The position numbers and the translations under genes were made by a program. DNA of 10,038 nt from Rubritepida sp. (GTDB lineage Bacteria > Pseudomonadota > Alphaproteobacteria > Acetobacterales > Acetobacteraceae), in NCBI GenBank assembly GCA_022843345.1, contig JALHNW010000039.1, forward strand, positions 1 to 10,038, given 5' to 3'. Of the stretch, positions 1 to 7,237 are shown in pieces (within the stretch, counting starts at the first letter, position 1; each line of letters begins with the position of its first letter). The notes beneath the pieces are model-generated. The model saw nothing but the letters and a program-made list of their open reading frames with translations, did not search any database and had not been told where the DNA came from.

Positions 1-118
1 TGGGCGGCGGGGGCATCGCCGGGCCGCCGCCGCCGCAGCCGCCGCCCTGGCAGGCGCTGGGCATGACGGGCGGCGCGGGCTTCGTGGAGGCGTGGTTGAT
101 CTCGATGCGCGTGCTCAT
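1..118 (-). CDS. Partial gene after narI, Cys/Gly-rich N-terminus (possible PpiC-type peptidyl-prolyl isomerase)
   Basis: Only the first 39 codons are present; the gene runs off the left edge. The ATG (118-116) overlaps the narI stop as ATGA, and a GGAG Shine-Dalgarno sequence (complement of 128-131) sits 9 bases upstream, so this is a genuine start. The peptide begins MSTRIEINHASTKP, then becomes rich in Pro and Gly, with C23 and C28 in the motif CQGGGC followed by a Gly run and a Pro run. There is no hydrophobic signal peptide. Family knowledge: in Pseudomonas and Brucella the gene after narI encodes a parvulin-type (PpiC/NifM-like) peptidyl-prolyl isomerase thought to help nitrate reductase maturation. 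That identity is inferred here from position only, since no isomerase-domain residues lie inside the window. The start is well supported; the product is a guess. Confidence 0.6.
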   Translation of the reverse strand, partial: MSTRIEINHASTKPAPPVMPSACQGGGCGGGGPAMPPPP

Positions 119-915
119 GCGCCGCTGCTCCCGCTTTCCGCCTGGGCGCGGGTGACGGCGGTGCCGCCGAAGCTGGGCGCGCCATCGCCCGCCGGCCCCT
201 TGGTGCGCGAGTAGTCCGGCCGCCGAACCGGCGAGAGCGAGCGCACGATCTGATAGCCCGGGCGCAGCAGGAACCAGATCGGCGCGCTCCAGATGTGCAC
301 CAGCCGCGTGAAGGGCGTGATGAGGAACAGCGTCAGCCCCAGCACGATGTGCAGCTTGTAGATGATCGCCACTTCCGACAGCAGCGCGGGCGCGCCGGGG
401 TCGAAGCGGATGATGCCGCTGGCCCAGCCCATGAAGCGCACCATCTCCTCGCCATCCAGGTGCTGCATGGTCCACCAGGTGGTGCCGATGCCCATGACGA
501 GCTGCACCCAGATCAGCACCAGCACCGCGATGTCGCCGAAGGAGGAGGACTGGCGGATGCGCGGGTCCACTAGGCGGCGGTGCAGCAGCAGCGTGGCGCC
601 GATGAGCGCGGCGATGCCGGCGATGCCGCCCACCACGAGGGCGGCGAGCTGCTTGAAGCCGTGGCCGATGCCCAGCCCGTCCACCACGTTGATCGGCGTC
701 AGCAGCCCCACCAGGTGGCCGACGAACAGCACGATGACGCCCATGTGGAACAGGTTGGAGCCGAGCGAGAGCTGCTTGCGGCGCAGGAACTGGCTGGATT
801 GCGAGCGCCAGCTGTACTGGTCCTTGTCGAAGCGCAGGATGCTGCCGACGACCATCACCGTGATGGCGAAGTACGGGTACCAGCCGAAGGCGAGCTGGTT
901 CAGGAACTCGTTCAT
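115..915 (-). CDS. narI: Respiratory nitrate reductase gamma subunit, cytochrome b (NarI)
   Basis: Membrane diheme cytochrome b that oxidises quinol and passes electrons to NarH. The 266-aa product starts at MNEFLNQLAF; a GGAGG sequence (complement of 922-926) lies 6 bases before the ATG, which overlaps the narJ stop as ATGA. Five hydrophobic segments lie at roughly residues 10-28, 52-73, 88-112, 127-145 and 182-203. The four heme ligands correspond to H57, H67, H189 and H207, against H56, H66, H187 and H205 in E. coli, so both hemes should bind. Family landmarks include SILRFDKDQYSWRSQSSQFL near the N-terminus and the LHIVLGLT and FTRLVHIWS blocks. The protein is about 40 residues longer than E. 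coli NarI (225 aa). The extra part is a hydrophilic Pro/Gly/Ser tail after residue 228, probably cytoplasmic. An in-frame extension further upstream lies inside narJ and is rejected as the start. Confidence 0.97.
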   Translation of the reverse strand: MNEFLNQLAFGWYPYFAITVMVVGSILRFDKDQYSWRSQSSQFLRRKQLSLGSNLFHMGVIVLFVGHLVGLLTPINVVDGLGIGHGFKQLAALVVGGIAGIAALIGATLLLHRRLVDPRIRQSSSFGDIAVLVLIWVQLVMGIGTTWWTMQHLDGEEMVRFMGWASGIIRFDPGAPALLSEVAIIYKLHIVLGLTLFLITPFTRLVHIWSAPIWFLLRPGYQIVRSLSPVRRPDYSRTKGPAGDGAPSFGGTAVTRAQAESGSSGA

Positions 916-1619
916 TGCCGTCCTCCCTCGGGGCGCGCGGCCGCCCTCGCCTTGACCGTGGCGCGCACCCGCGCGGCGATGCCGGTGGGTCCGCCCATCT
1001 CGTGCGCCGGGCGGGTGAAGGTGATGGCCTTGTCCTCCCACTCCTCGTCGAGGCGCGCGGGGTCCTCGGAGGGGGCGTTGCGGCGGAGCTCCTCCACCGC
1101 CGCCGCGTCGGGCCGCACGCCGGCCAGCGCCACCGCGGCGTGGAACACCTCGGCGTAGGGGGATTGGCGCTCATCCAGCCGCCCGGCCAGGGCGGCGAAG
1201 ACGTGGGCGGGCTGGCGCAGCATGTCGCGCGCCGCCCGCGCCTCCAGGCAGGACGCGAACTCCAGGAACACCGGCACGAAGTCCGGCAGCTCGCGGCTGT
1301 CGAGCAGGAAGCCCGCATCCAGGTATTGCTGGCCCAGGTCCAGCATCGCCTGGCCGCGCTCCTTGCTGTCGCCGTGCACGTGCTCGAACAGGTGCAGCGA
1401 CAGGGAGCGCGAGCGGTCGAACAGGTCGCTGTATTCGGCCTGCACCTCCAGCAGCTCCCCGGTGGCAAGGCGTTCCAGCAGGGGGCGCAGGCGGTGGCGC
1501 GCGGCGCGCGGCAGGGCGCCCTCGGCGTCCAGCGCCTCGCCCACCGCGCGGGCATTGGCCAGCAGCTCGGCGGAAGGGTAGGCCAGCAGCGCGGCCAGGG
1601 CGCGGAGCGTCATCCTCAT
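912..1619 (-). CDS. narJ: Nitrate reductase assembly chaperone (NarJ)
   Basis: Cytoplasmic chaperone of the TorD/DmsD/NarJ class. It binds apo-NarG and allows molybdenum cofactor insertion before the complex docks on NarI; it is not part of the final enzyme. The 235-aa product is close to E. coli NarJ (236 aa) and keeps its signature, AEYSDLFDRSRSLSLHLFEH (61-80) and HGDSKERGQAM (82-92), then LDSRELPDFVPVFLEF (106-121). The chosen ATG (1619-1617) overlaps the narH stop as ATGA. It has no convincing Shine-Dalgarno sequence, unlike narH and narI, so its translation probably depends on ribosomes finishing narH. A second ATG two codons later (MTLRALAALL) aligns slightly better with the E. coli N-terminus, so the start may shift by 6 bases. 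The C-terminal tail (about 212-235) is Ala/Arg-rich and low in complexity. Confidence 0.96.
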   Translation of the reverse strand: MRMTLRALAALLAYPSAELLANARAVGEALDAEGALPRAARHRLRPLLERLATGELLEVQAEYSDLFDRSRSLSLHLFEHVHGDSKERGQAMLDLGQQYLDAGFLLDSRELPDFVPVFLEFASCLEARAARDMLRQPAHVFAALAGRLDERQSPYAEVFHAAVALAGVRPDAAAVEELRRNAPSEDPARLDEEWEDKAITFTRPAHEMGGPTGIAARVRATVKARAAARPEGGRQ

Positions 1620-3145
1620 GTGGGGGCGTCCATCATGGGCTTGCGGGGCGTCTTCTTGGGGTTGCCGAACAGGTTGGCCTTGGTGGCCCCGTTGGTGCCC
1701 TCGTGGAAGCCGAAGCCGCCCGAGCCGCGCAGCACGTAGGCGTCCTCCTCCAGCTCCCGGTGCGCGGTGGGGATGACGTAGCGGTCCTCGTAGGCGGCGA
1801 GCGCCATGATCCGGTACATGTCGTCCATCGTCTCGGCCGACAGGCCGACGCGCTCGGGGATGGAGCGGTCGATGCGGCCGTGCACGCTGCGGGCGCGCAT
1901 GTAGGCGCGCATCGCCAGCATCCGCTCCAGGGCGCGCGCCACCGGCTCCTCGTCGCCCGCGGTGAGCATGTTGGCGAGGTAGCGCATCGGGATGCGCAGG
2001 CTGCGGACGTCGGGCATGCCGTCCTTCTCGGACATCCTGCCCGCTTCGTGCGCCGACTGGATGGGCGAGAGCGGCGGCACGTACCAGACCATGGGCAGGG
2101 TGCGGTACTCGGGGTGCAGCGGGAAGGCGACCCGCCACTCCATCGCCATCTTGTAGATCGGCGAGCGCACGGCCGCCTCCAGCCACTGCTCGGGGATGCC
2201 GTCCAGGCGCGCCTGCTCGATCACCCGGGGGTCGTGCGGGTTCATGAAGACGCCGAGCTGCGCCTCGTACAGCGCCTTGGGGTCCTCCACGCTCGCCGCG
2301 GCCTCGATGCGGTCGGCGTCGTAGAGCACGACGCCGAGGTAGCGGATGCGGCCCACGCAGGTCTCGGAGCACACGGTGGGCTGGCCCGTCTCGATGCGCG
2401 GGTAGCAGAAGATGCACTTCTCGGATTTGCCGGTGGACCAGTTGTAGTAGATCTTCTTGTACGGGCAGCCCGAGACGCACATGCGCCAGCCGCGGCACTT
2501 CTCCTGGTCCACCAGCACGATGCCGTCCTCGGCGCGCTTGTAGATCGCGCCCGAGGGGCAGGAGGCGAGGCAGGTGGGATTCAGGCAGTGCTCGCACAGG
2601 CGGGGCAGGTACATCATGAAGGTCTTCTCGAACTGGCCGTAGATCTCCTTCTCGACCACGCCCGCGAAGTTCTGGTCCTTGCCGCGCTTCTCGAACTCCC
2701 CGCCCAGCATGTCCTCCCAGTTGCCCGACCACTCGATCTTGTTCATCACCTCGCCGGTGAGCAGCGAGCGCGGCTTGGCGGCGGGCTGGGCCTGCAATTC
2801 AGGCGCCTTCTGCAGCCACTCGTATTCGAAGGTGTAGGGCTCGTAGAAGTCGTCGATCTCGGGCAAGTGCGGGTTCGCGAAGATCTTGGACAGGATGCGC
2901 CACTTCGAGCCCTGGCGGGGCACGATGCGGCCGTTGCGCTTGCGGACCCAGCCGCCCTGCCAGCGCTCCTGGTTCTCCCAGTCCTTGGGGTAGCCGATGC
3001 CCGGCTTGGTCTCGACGTTGTTGAACCAGGCGTACTCCACGCCCTCGCGGTTGGTCCACACGTTCTTGCAGGTGATGGAGCAGGTGTGGCAGCCGATGCA
3101 CTTGTCCAGGTTCAGCACCATGGCGATCTGCGCGCGGATCCTCAT
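1616..3145 (-). CDS. narH: Respiratory nitrate reductase beta subunit, iron-sulfur protein (NarH)
   Basis: Electron-transfer subunit holding three [4Fe-4S] clusters and one [3Fe-4S] cluster between NarI and NarG, on the cytoplasmic face of the membrane. The 509-aa product matches E. coli NarH in numbering at every ligand: C16, C19, C22 and C26 near the N-terminus; C184, C187, C192, C196; C217, C223, C227; and C244, C247, C259, C263. W220 replaces a cysteine in CRGWRMC, the family hallmark of the [3Fe-4S] site. Other landmarks are PSGAIYKRAEDGIVL and KSEKCIFCYPRIETGQPTVC. The ATG (3145-3143) overlaps the narG stop as ATGA and has GGAGG (complement of 3153-3157) 7 bases upstream. The C-terminus ends in a basic KKTPRKP stretch. 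There is no sign of truncation or frameshift. Confidence 0.98.
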   Translation of the reverse strand: MRIRAQIAMVLNLDKCIGCHTCSITCKNVWTNREGVEYAWFNNVETKPGIGYPKDWENQERWQGGWVRKRNGRIVPRQGSKWRILSKIFANPHLPEIDDFYEPYTFEYEWLQKAPELQAQPAAKPRSLLTGEVMNKIEWSGNWEDMLGGEFEKRGKDQNFAGVVEKEIYGQFEKTFMMYLPRLCEHCLNPTCLASCPSGAIYKRAEDGIVLVDQEKCRGWRMCVSGCPYKKIYYNWSTGKSEKCIFCYPRIETGQPTVCSETCVGRIRYLGVVLYDADRIEAAASVEDPKALYEAQLGVFMNPHDPRVIEQARLDGIPEQWLEAAVRSPIYKMAMEWRVAFPLHPEYRTLPMVWYVPPLSPIQSAHEAGRMSEKDGMPDVRSLRIPMRYLANMLTAGDEEPVARALERMLAMRAYMRARSVHGRIDRSIPERVGLSAETMDDMYRIMALAAYEDRYVIPTAHRELEEDAYVLRGSGGFGFHEGTNGATKANLFGNPKKTPRKPMMDAPT

Positions 3146-6100
3146 TCTGCGGCCTCCCGGGGCATGGCGGGCGCGATGGCGGGGCCATCCACCGGCACGG
3201 CGTCGTCCGCCGCCTTGTCGAACCAGTTCACGGCGCTCATCTTGCGCAGGATGATGAACTCGTCGCGGTTGGCGCCCACCGTGCCGTAGTAGTTGAAGCC
3301 GTAGGCCAGGTGCGCGTAGCCGCCGATCATGTGCGTGGGCTTCATGTTGATGCGCGTGACCGAGTTGTGGATGCCGCCGCGCTGCCCCGTGATCTCCGAG
3401 CCCACGGTGTTCACCAGCTTCTCCTGCGCGTGGTACATGATCATCGAGCCGGGCATGATGCGCTGGGAGACGATGGCGCGCGCCGTCAGCGCGCCGTTCA
3501 CGTTGAAGACCTCCACCCAGTCATTGTCCACGATGCCGGCGGCCCGCGCGTCGTCCTCGCTGATCCACACCGCCGGGCCGCCGCGGTTGAGCGTGAGCAT
3601 GATGAGGTTCTCGGTGTAGGTGGAGTGGATGCCCCACTTCTGGTGCGGCGTGAGGAAGTTCAGCAGGATCTCCCTGTTGCCGTTGGGCAGCTTGCCCAGC
3701 GCCTGCGCCACGCTGCGCGTGTCTATCGGCGGGCGCCAGGTGGCGAAGCCCTCCCCGAAGGCGCGCATCCAGTGGTGGTCCTGGTAGAGCTGCTGGCGCC
3801 CGGTGAGCGTGCGCCAGGGGATCAGCTCATGCACGTTGGTGTAGCCGGCGTTGTAGCAGACCTTCTCGCTTTCCAGCCCCGACCAGATGGGCGAGGAGAT
3901 GATCTTTCGCGGCTGGGAGACAACGTCGCGGAAGCGGATCTTCTCCTCCTCCTTGCCGTCCGCCAGGTGGTGGTGCGAGCGGCCCGTGGCCTTGGAAAGC
4001 GCGTTCCACGCCTTCACCGCCACCTCGCCGTTCGTCTCGGGCGCGAGCATGAGGATGGTCTCGCAGGCGTCGATGTCGGTCTCGATGCGCGGGCGGCCCG
4101 CCGTCGGTCCCGCCGGCACGGTGCCGTTGAGCTGGCCCAGCAGCTCCGCCTCGTGCTGCGTGTTCCAGTTCAGCCCCTTGGCGCCGTTGCCGTGCTTCTC
4201 CAGCGCGGGGCCAAGCGAGGTGAAGCGCGCGTAGACCTGCGCGTAGTCGCGCTCCACCAGCGCCACCGAGGCCATGGTGCGGCCGGGCACCGGGTCGCAC
4301 TCGCCGCGGCCCCAGTCCTTCGGCTCGTAGGGCTGGGCCAGCTCGCCCGGCGTGTCGTGCTGGATCGGCGTCAGCACCACGTCATGCTCCACGCCCAGCA
4401 CCTCGGGGGCGATGTCGGAGAAGGTCTTGGCGATGCCGCGGAAGATGTTCCAGTCGCTCCGCGCCTCCCATGCCGGGTCCACCGCCGCCGTGAGCGGGTG
4501 GATGAAGGGGTGCATGTCGGAGGTGTTGAGGTCGTGCTTCTCGTACCAGGTGGCGGTGGGCAGCACGATGTCGCTGTAGACGCTGGTGGTGGACATGCGG
4601 AAGTCGATGTTCACCATGAGGTCGAGCTTGCCGACCGGCGCTTCCTCGTGCCACGCCACCTCCTGCGGGCGGTCGATCGAAGCACCCTCGTCGGTGCCGA
4701 CGACGCCGTGCAGGGAGCCCACGAAGTGCTTGAGGAAGTACTCGTGCCCCTTGCCGCTGGCGCCGAGCACGTTGGAGCGCCAGAAGAACATGTTGCGCGG
4801 CCAGTTCTGCGGCGCGTCGGGGTCGTGGCACGCCATCCTGAGCGCGCCCGACTTGAGCATCCCCGCGACCGCGGCGCCCGCATCCGCGCCCGCGGCCGCC
4901 AGCTTGCGGCCAAGCTCCAGCGGATTGGCCTGCAATTGCGGCGACGACGGCAGCCAGCCCATGCGCTCGGCCCGCACGTTGTAGTCGATCATCGCGCCGG
5001 ACCAGTTGCCGGGCGGGGCGAGGGGCGACAGCACCTCCTGCGGCTTCAGCGTCTCGTAGCGCCACTGGTCGGTGTGGGCGTAGAAGAAGGAGGTGCCGTT
5101 CATCTGCCGCGGCGGGCGCGACCAGTCGGTGGCGAAGGCCAGCGGCAGCCAGCCCGTCGCCGGGCGCAGCTTCTCCTGGCCCACGTAATGCGCCCAGCCG
5201 CCGCCCGACTGGCCGACGCAGCCGCACATCACCAGCAGGTTGATGATGCCGCGGTAGCTCATGTCCATGTGATACCAGTGGTTCAGCCCCGCCCCGAGGA
5301 TCACCATGGAGCGGCCCTCCGTCGCCTCGGCATTGGCGGCGAATTCGCGCGCCACCTGGATGATCGCCTGGCGCGGCACGCCGGTGACCTTCTCGGCCCA
5401 GGCGGGGGTGAAGGGCTTATCCTCGTCGAAGCCAGTGGCGACGTTGCCGCCGCCGAAGCCGCGGTCGAGGCCGTAGTTGGCGCAGAACAGGTCGAAGACG
5501 GTGGCGACCTTGGCGCGCCCGCCCCCGGCCAGCGCCACCTCCTTCACCGGCAGGTGGCGCATCAGCACCTCCTCGTGCGCGGTGGCCACGAAGTCGTGCG
5601 GCGCGGCGCCGCCGAAATAGGGGAAGGCGACGGGGGCGATGGCGTCGTGCGCGTCCTTCAGCGTCGTGCGCAGCCGCACCTCGCGGCCCTGGCCGTCCTT
5701 CTCCTCCAGGTTCCACTTGCCGGTTTCGCCCCAGCGGAAGCCCGAGGAGCCGAGCGGCGCGACCAGCTCGCCGCTGCCCTCATCCAACGCCACCGCCTTC
5801 CAGTCGGGGTTGTTCGCCTCGCCCAGCGCGCCCTCCAGGTCGGCTGCGCGCAGCAGGCGGTCGGGCACCAGGCGGCCGTCGCGCTCTGCCAGCATCACCA
5901 GCAGGGGGAAGTCGGAATACTTGCGGGTGTAGTCGGCGAAGTAGGGAACCTGGCGGTCCAGGTGGAACTCCCGCAGCACCACGTGGCCCAGCGCCAGGGC
6001 CAGCGCCGCGTCGGTGCCCTGCTTGGGGTGCAGCCACAGGTCGGCGAACTTCGCCGCCTCGTTGTAGTCGGGGGCGATGACGACGCTCTTGGCGCCGCGG

Positions 6101-6915
6101 TAGCGCACCTCGGAGTAGAAATGCGCGTCCGGGGCGCGCGTCATCGGCACGTTGGAGCCCCAGACCAGCAGGAAGCCCGCGTTGTACCAGTCCGCGCTCT
6201 CGGGCACGTCCGTCTGCTCGCCCCAGGTCTGCGGCGAGGAGGGCGGCAGGTCGCAATACCAGTCGTAGAAGGAGAGCAGCGTGCCGCCGAGCAGCGACAG
6301 GTAGCGGCTGCCCGCGGCGTAGGAGATCATGGACATGGCCGGGATGGGCGAGAAGCCCACCACGCGGTCGGGCCCGTATTCCTTGATGGTGTAGGCGTTG
6401 GCGGCGGCGATGATCTCGTTCACCTCGTCCCAGCCCACGCGCACGAAGCCGCCGCGGCCGCGCCGCTTCACCCAGTCGGCGCGCTTGCCCGGATCCTGCA
6501 CGATGGAGCGCCAGGCGGCGACCGGGCTCAGCCGCGCCCGCGCCTCGCGCCAGTGGCGGATGAGGCGGGCGCGCACCAGCGGATGCTTGATGCGCGTGCC
6601 GGAGTAGAGGTACCAGGAATAGGAGGCCCCGCGCGGGCAGCCACGCGGCTCGTGGTTCGGCAGGTCGGGCCGGGTGCGCGGATAGTCGGTCTGCTGCGTC
6701 TCCCAGGTGACGATGCCGCCCTTGACGTAGATCTTCCAGGAGCAGGAACCGGTGCAGTTCACGCCATGCGTGGAGCGCACGATCTTGTCCGCTGCCCAGC
6801 GCTTCCGGTAGGCGTCCTCCCACTCGCGGCTCTCGCCGGTGGTGATGCCGTGCCCGCCCGCGAAGCTGTCCCGATCCCGCCGGAAGTATGTCAGTCGGTC
6901 CAGGAAATGGCTCAT
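3142..6915 (-). CDS. narG: Respiratory nitrate reductase alpha subunit, molybdoenzyme (NarG)
   Basis: Catalytic subunit that reduces nitrate to nitrite at a Mo-bis(MGD) centre in the cytoplasm, coupled through NarH/NarI to quinol oxidation. The 1257-aa product is full length and close to E. coli NarG throughout. H50, C54, C58 and C93 (STHGVNCTGSCSW and RGCPRGASYSWYL) are the ligands of the FS0 [4Fe-4S] cluster, with the histidine typical of this family. D222 in DWYCDLPPSSPQTWGEQTD is the molybdenum ligand, at the same number as in E. coli. The start MSHFLDRLTYF is chosen because it aligns with the E. coli start (MSKFLDRFRYF) and has AGGAG 8 bases upstream. An in-frame ATG at 7002-7000 would add 29 residues, but that stretch contains the -10 element and lacks homology. 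The N-terminus resembles the vestigial Tat leader of cytoplasmic NarG proteins and keeps an Arg pair (R12-R13). It is the first gene of the operon; no narK precedes it. Confidence 0.98.
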   Translation of the reverse strand: MSHFLDRLTYFRRDRDSFAGGHGITTGESREWEDAYRKRWAADKIVRSTHGVNCTGSCSWKIYVKGGIVTWETQQTDYPRTRPDLPNHEPRGCPRGASYSWYLYSGTRIKHPLVRARLIRHWREARARLSPVAAWRSIVQDPGKRADWVKRRGRGGFVRVGWDEVNEIIAAANAYTIKEYGPDRVVGFSPIPAMSMISYAAGSRYLSLLGGTLLSFYDWYCDLPPSSPQTWGEQTDVPESADWYNAGFLLVWGSNVPMTRAPDAHFYSEVRYRGAKSVVIAPDYNEAAKFADLWLHPKQGTDAALALALGHVVLREFHLDRQVPYFADYTRKYSDFPLLVMLAERDGRLVPDRLLRAADLEGALGEANNPDWKAVALDEGSGELVAPLGSSGFRWGETGKWNLEEKDGQGREVRLRTTLKDAHDAIAPVAFPYFGGAAPHDFVATAHEEVLMRHLPVKEVALAGGGRAKVATVFDLFCANYGLDRGFGGGNVATGFDEDKPFTPAWAEKVTGVPRQAIIQVAREFAANAEATEGRSMVILGAGLNHWYHMDMSYRGIINLLVMCGCVGQSGGGWAHYVGQEKLRPATGWLPLAFATDWSRPPRQMNGTSFFYAHTDQWRYETLKPQEVLSPLAPPGNWSGAMIDYNVRAERMGWLPSSPQLQANPLELGRKLAAAGADAGAAVAGMLKSGALRMACHDPDAPQNWPRNMFFWRSNVLGASGKGHEYFLKHFVGSLHGVVGTDEGASIDRPQEVAWHEEAPVGKLDLMVNIDFRMSTTSVYSDIVLPTATWYEKHDLNTSDMHPFIHPLTAAVDPAWEARSDWNIFRGIAKTFSDIAPEVLGVEHDVVLTPIQHDTPGELAQPYEPKDWGRGECDPVPGRTMASVALVERDYAQVYARFTSLGPALEKHGNGAKGLNWNTQHEAELLGQLNGTVPAGPTAGRPRIETDIDACETILMLAPETNGEVAVKAWNALSKATGRSHHHLADGKEEEKIRFRDVVSQPRKIISSPIWSGLESEKVCYNAGYTNVHELIPWRTLTGRQQLYQDHHWMRAFGEGFATWRPPIDTRSVAQALGKLPNGNREILLNFLTPHQKWGIHSTYTENLIMLTLNRGGPAVWISEDDARAAGIVDNDWVEVFNVNGALTARAIVSQRIMPGSMIMYHAQEKLVNTVGSEITGQRGGIHNSVTRINMKPTHMIGGYAHLAYGFNYYGTVGANRDEFIILRKMSAVNWFDKAADDAVPVDGPAIAPAMPREAAE

Positions 6916-6923
6916 GCGGAGGG

Positions 6924-6928
6924 CTCCT
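6924..6928 (-). promoter_or_regulatory. Shine-Dalgarno sequence of narG
   Basis: AGGAG on the minus strand, 8 bases before the ATG at 6915-6913. It decides the narG start in favour of the 1257-aa form over the upstream in-frame ATG at 7002. Confidence 0.8.
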
Positions 6929-6959
6929 GCGCGATTGCGGTGGCCCAAGGGTAGCAACG

Positions 6960-6991
6960 GAAGAATAACAAGCCAGAGAATTATATTCTTC
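6960..6991. repeat. Inverted repeat around the predicted narG transcription start
   Basis: Perfect 8-base arms, GAAGAATA at 6960-6967 and TATTCTTC at 6984-6991, are separated by 16 bases. One arm overlaps the TATAAT -10 candidate and the other falls just downstream of the predicted start point near 6973. The arms are AT-rich in an otherwise GC-rich genome. It could be an operator or a weak leader hairpin, or simply part of the AT-rich promoter. The symmetry is seen directly; any function is inference. Confidence 0.4.
6980..6985 (-). promoter_or_regulatory. -10 element of the narG promoter (candidate)
   Basis: The minus strand reads TATAAT, a perfect sigma-70 -10 hexamer, predicting a start near 6973 and a leader of about 58 bases. 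No good -35 lies 17 bases upstream (CCGAAG), as expected of a promoter that needs an activator. The FNR box centre would fall near -56, not the usual -41.5, so either this -10 is not the one used or the layout is unusual. Confidence 0.55.
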
Positions 6992-7022
6992 TCGATGTGC
7001 AACTTCGGCGCGAAATTCCTGC

Positions 7023-7036
7023 TTGATTTACATCAA
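7023..7036. promoter_or_regulatory. FNR/ANR-type anaerobic activator box
   Basis: TTGATTTACATCAA matches the FNR/ANR consensus TTGAT-N4-ATCAA at all ten specified positions. Its centre lies 114 bases upstream of the narG start codon, in the only long AT-rich island of the left part of the window. FNR family members activate nar operons when oxygen runs out; related Dnr/NnrR proteins use similar sites in response to nitric oxide, so the exact regulator is not settled by the site. The rightward direction has no matching -10 at class II distance, so the target is most likely the nar operon. Confidence 0.88.
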
Positions 7037-7237
7037 GAAACTGCACGCGGCACAGGGGTGCGGCCCGCATCCCCCGCGCACCAGGGCGCAGCGGTCCGTG
7101 GCCGAGCGGGTGCGGGTGGCCGATGCCATGAGCGTGGAGATCGTCTTCGCCGAGGCCAGGCGCGGCTTCGTCCAACTTGCCGACACCGCCATGCGCCCGG
7201 CTAGCCACGCACGGTCCGCCTGCCTATCTACCCGTGC

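Noticed and set aside
916..1041. Upstream extension of narI by 42 codons
   Set aside because: It lies inside narJ, is Arg/Gly/His-rich, and the start at 915 has GGAGG and aligns with known NarI.
1703..3289. A 528-codon plus-strand frame antisense to narH
   Set aside because: Same mirror effect; His/Val/Ala/Arg-rich without motifs.
3310..6954. A 1214-codon open frame on the plus strand, antisense to narG
   Set aside because: It mirrors the codon structure of narG in GC-rich DNA; its product is low-complexity (Arg, Ala, Gly, His, Val) with no recognisable domain, while narG is certain.
6916..7002. Upstream extension of narG giving a hydrophobic leader (IILWLVILPLLPLG)
   Set aside because: It looks like a membrane anchor or signal peptide, but it lies across the -10 element and inverted repeat, lacks a Shine-Dalgarno sequence, and the homologous start with AGGAG is at 6915.
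7037..7075. A rightward FNR-dependent promoter for the 101-aa gene
   Set aside because: At the class II distance the -10 would read TGCGGC; no match.
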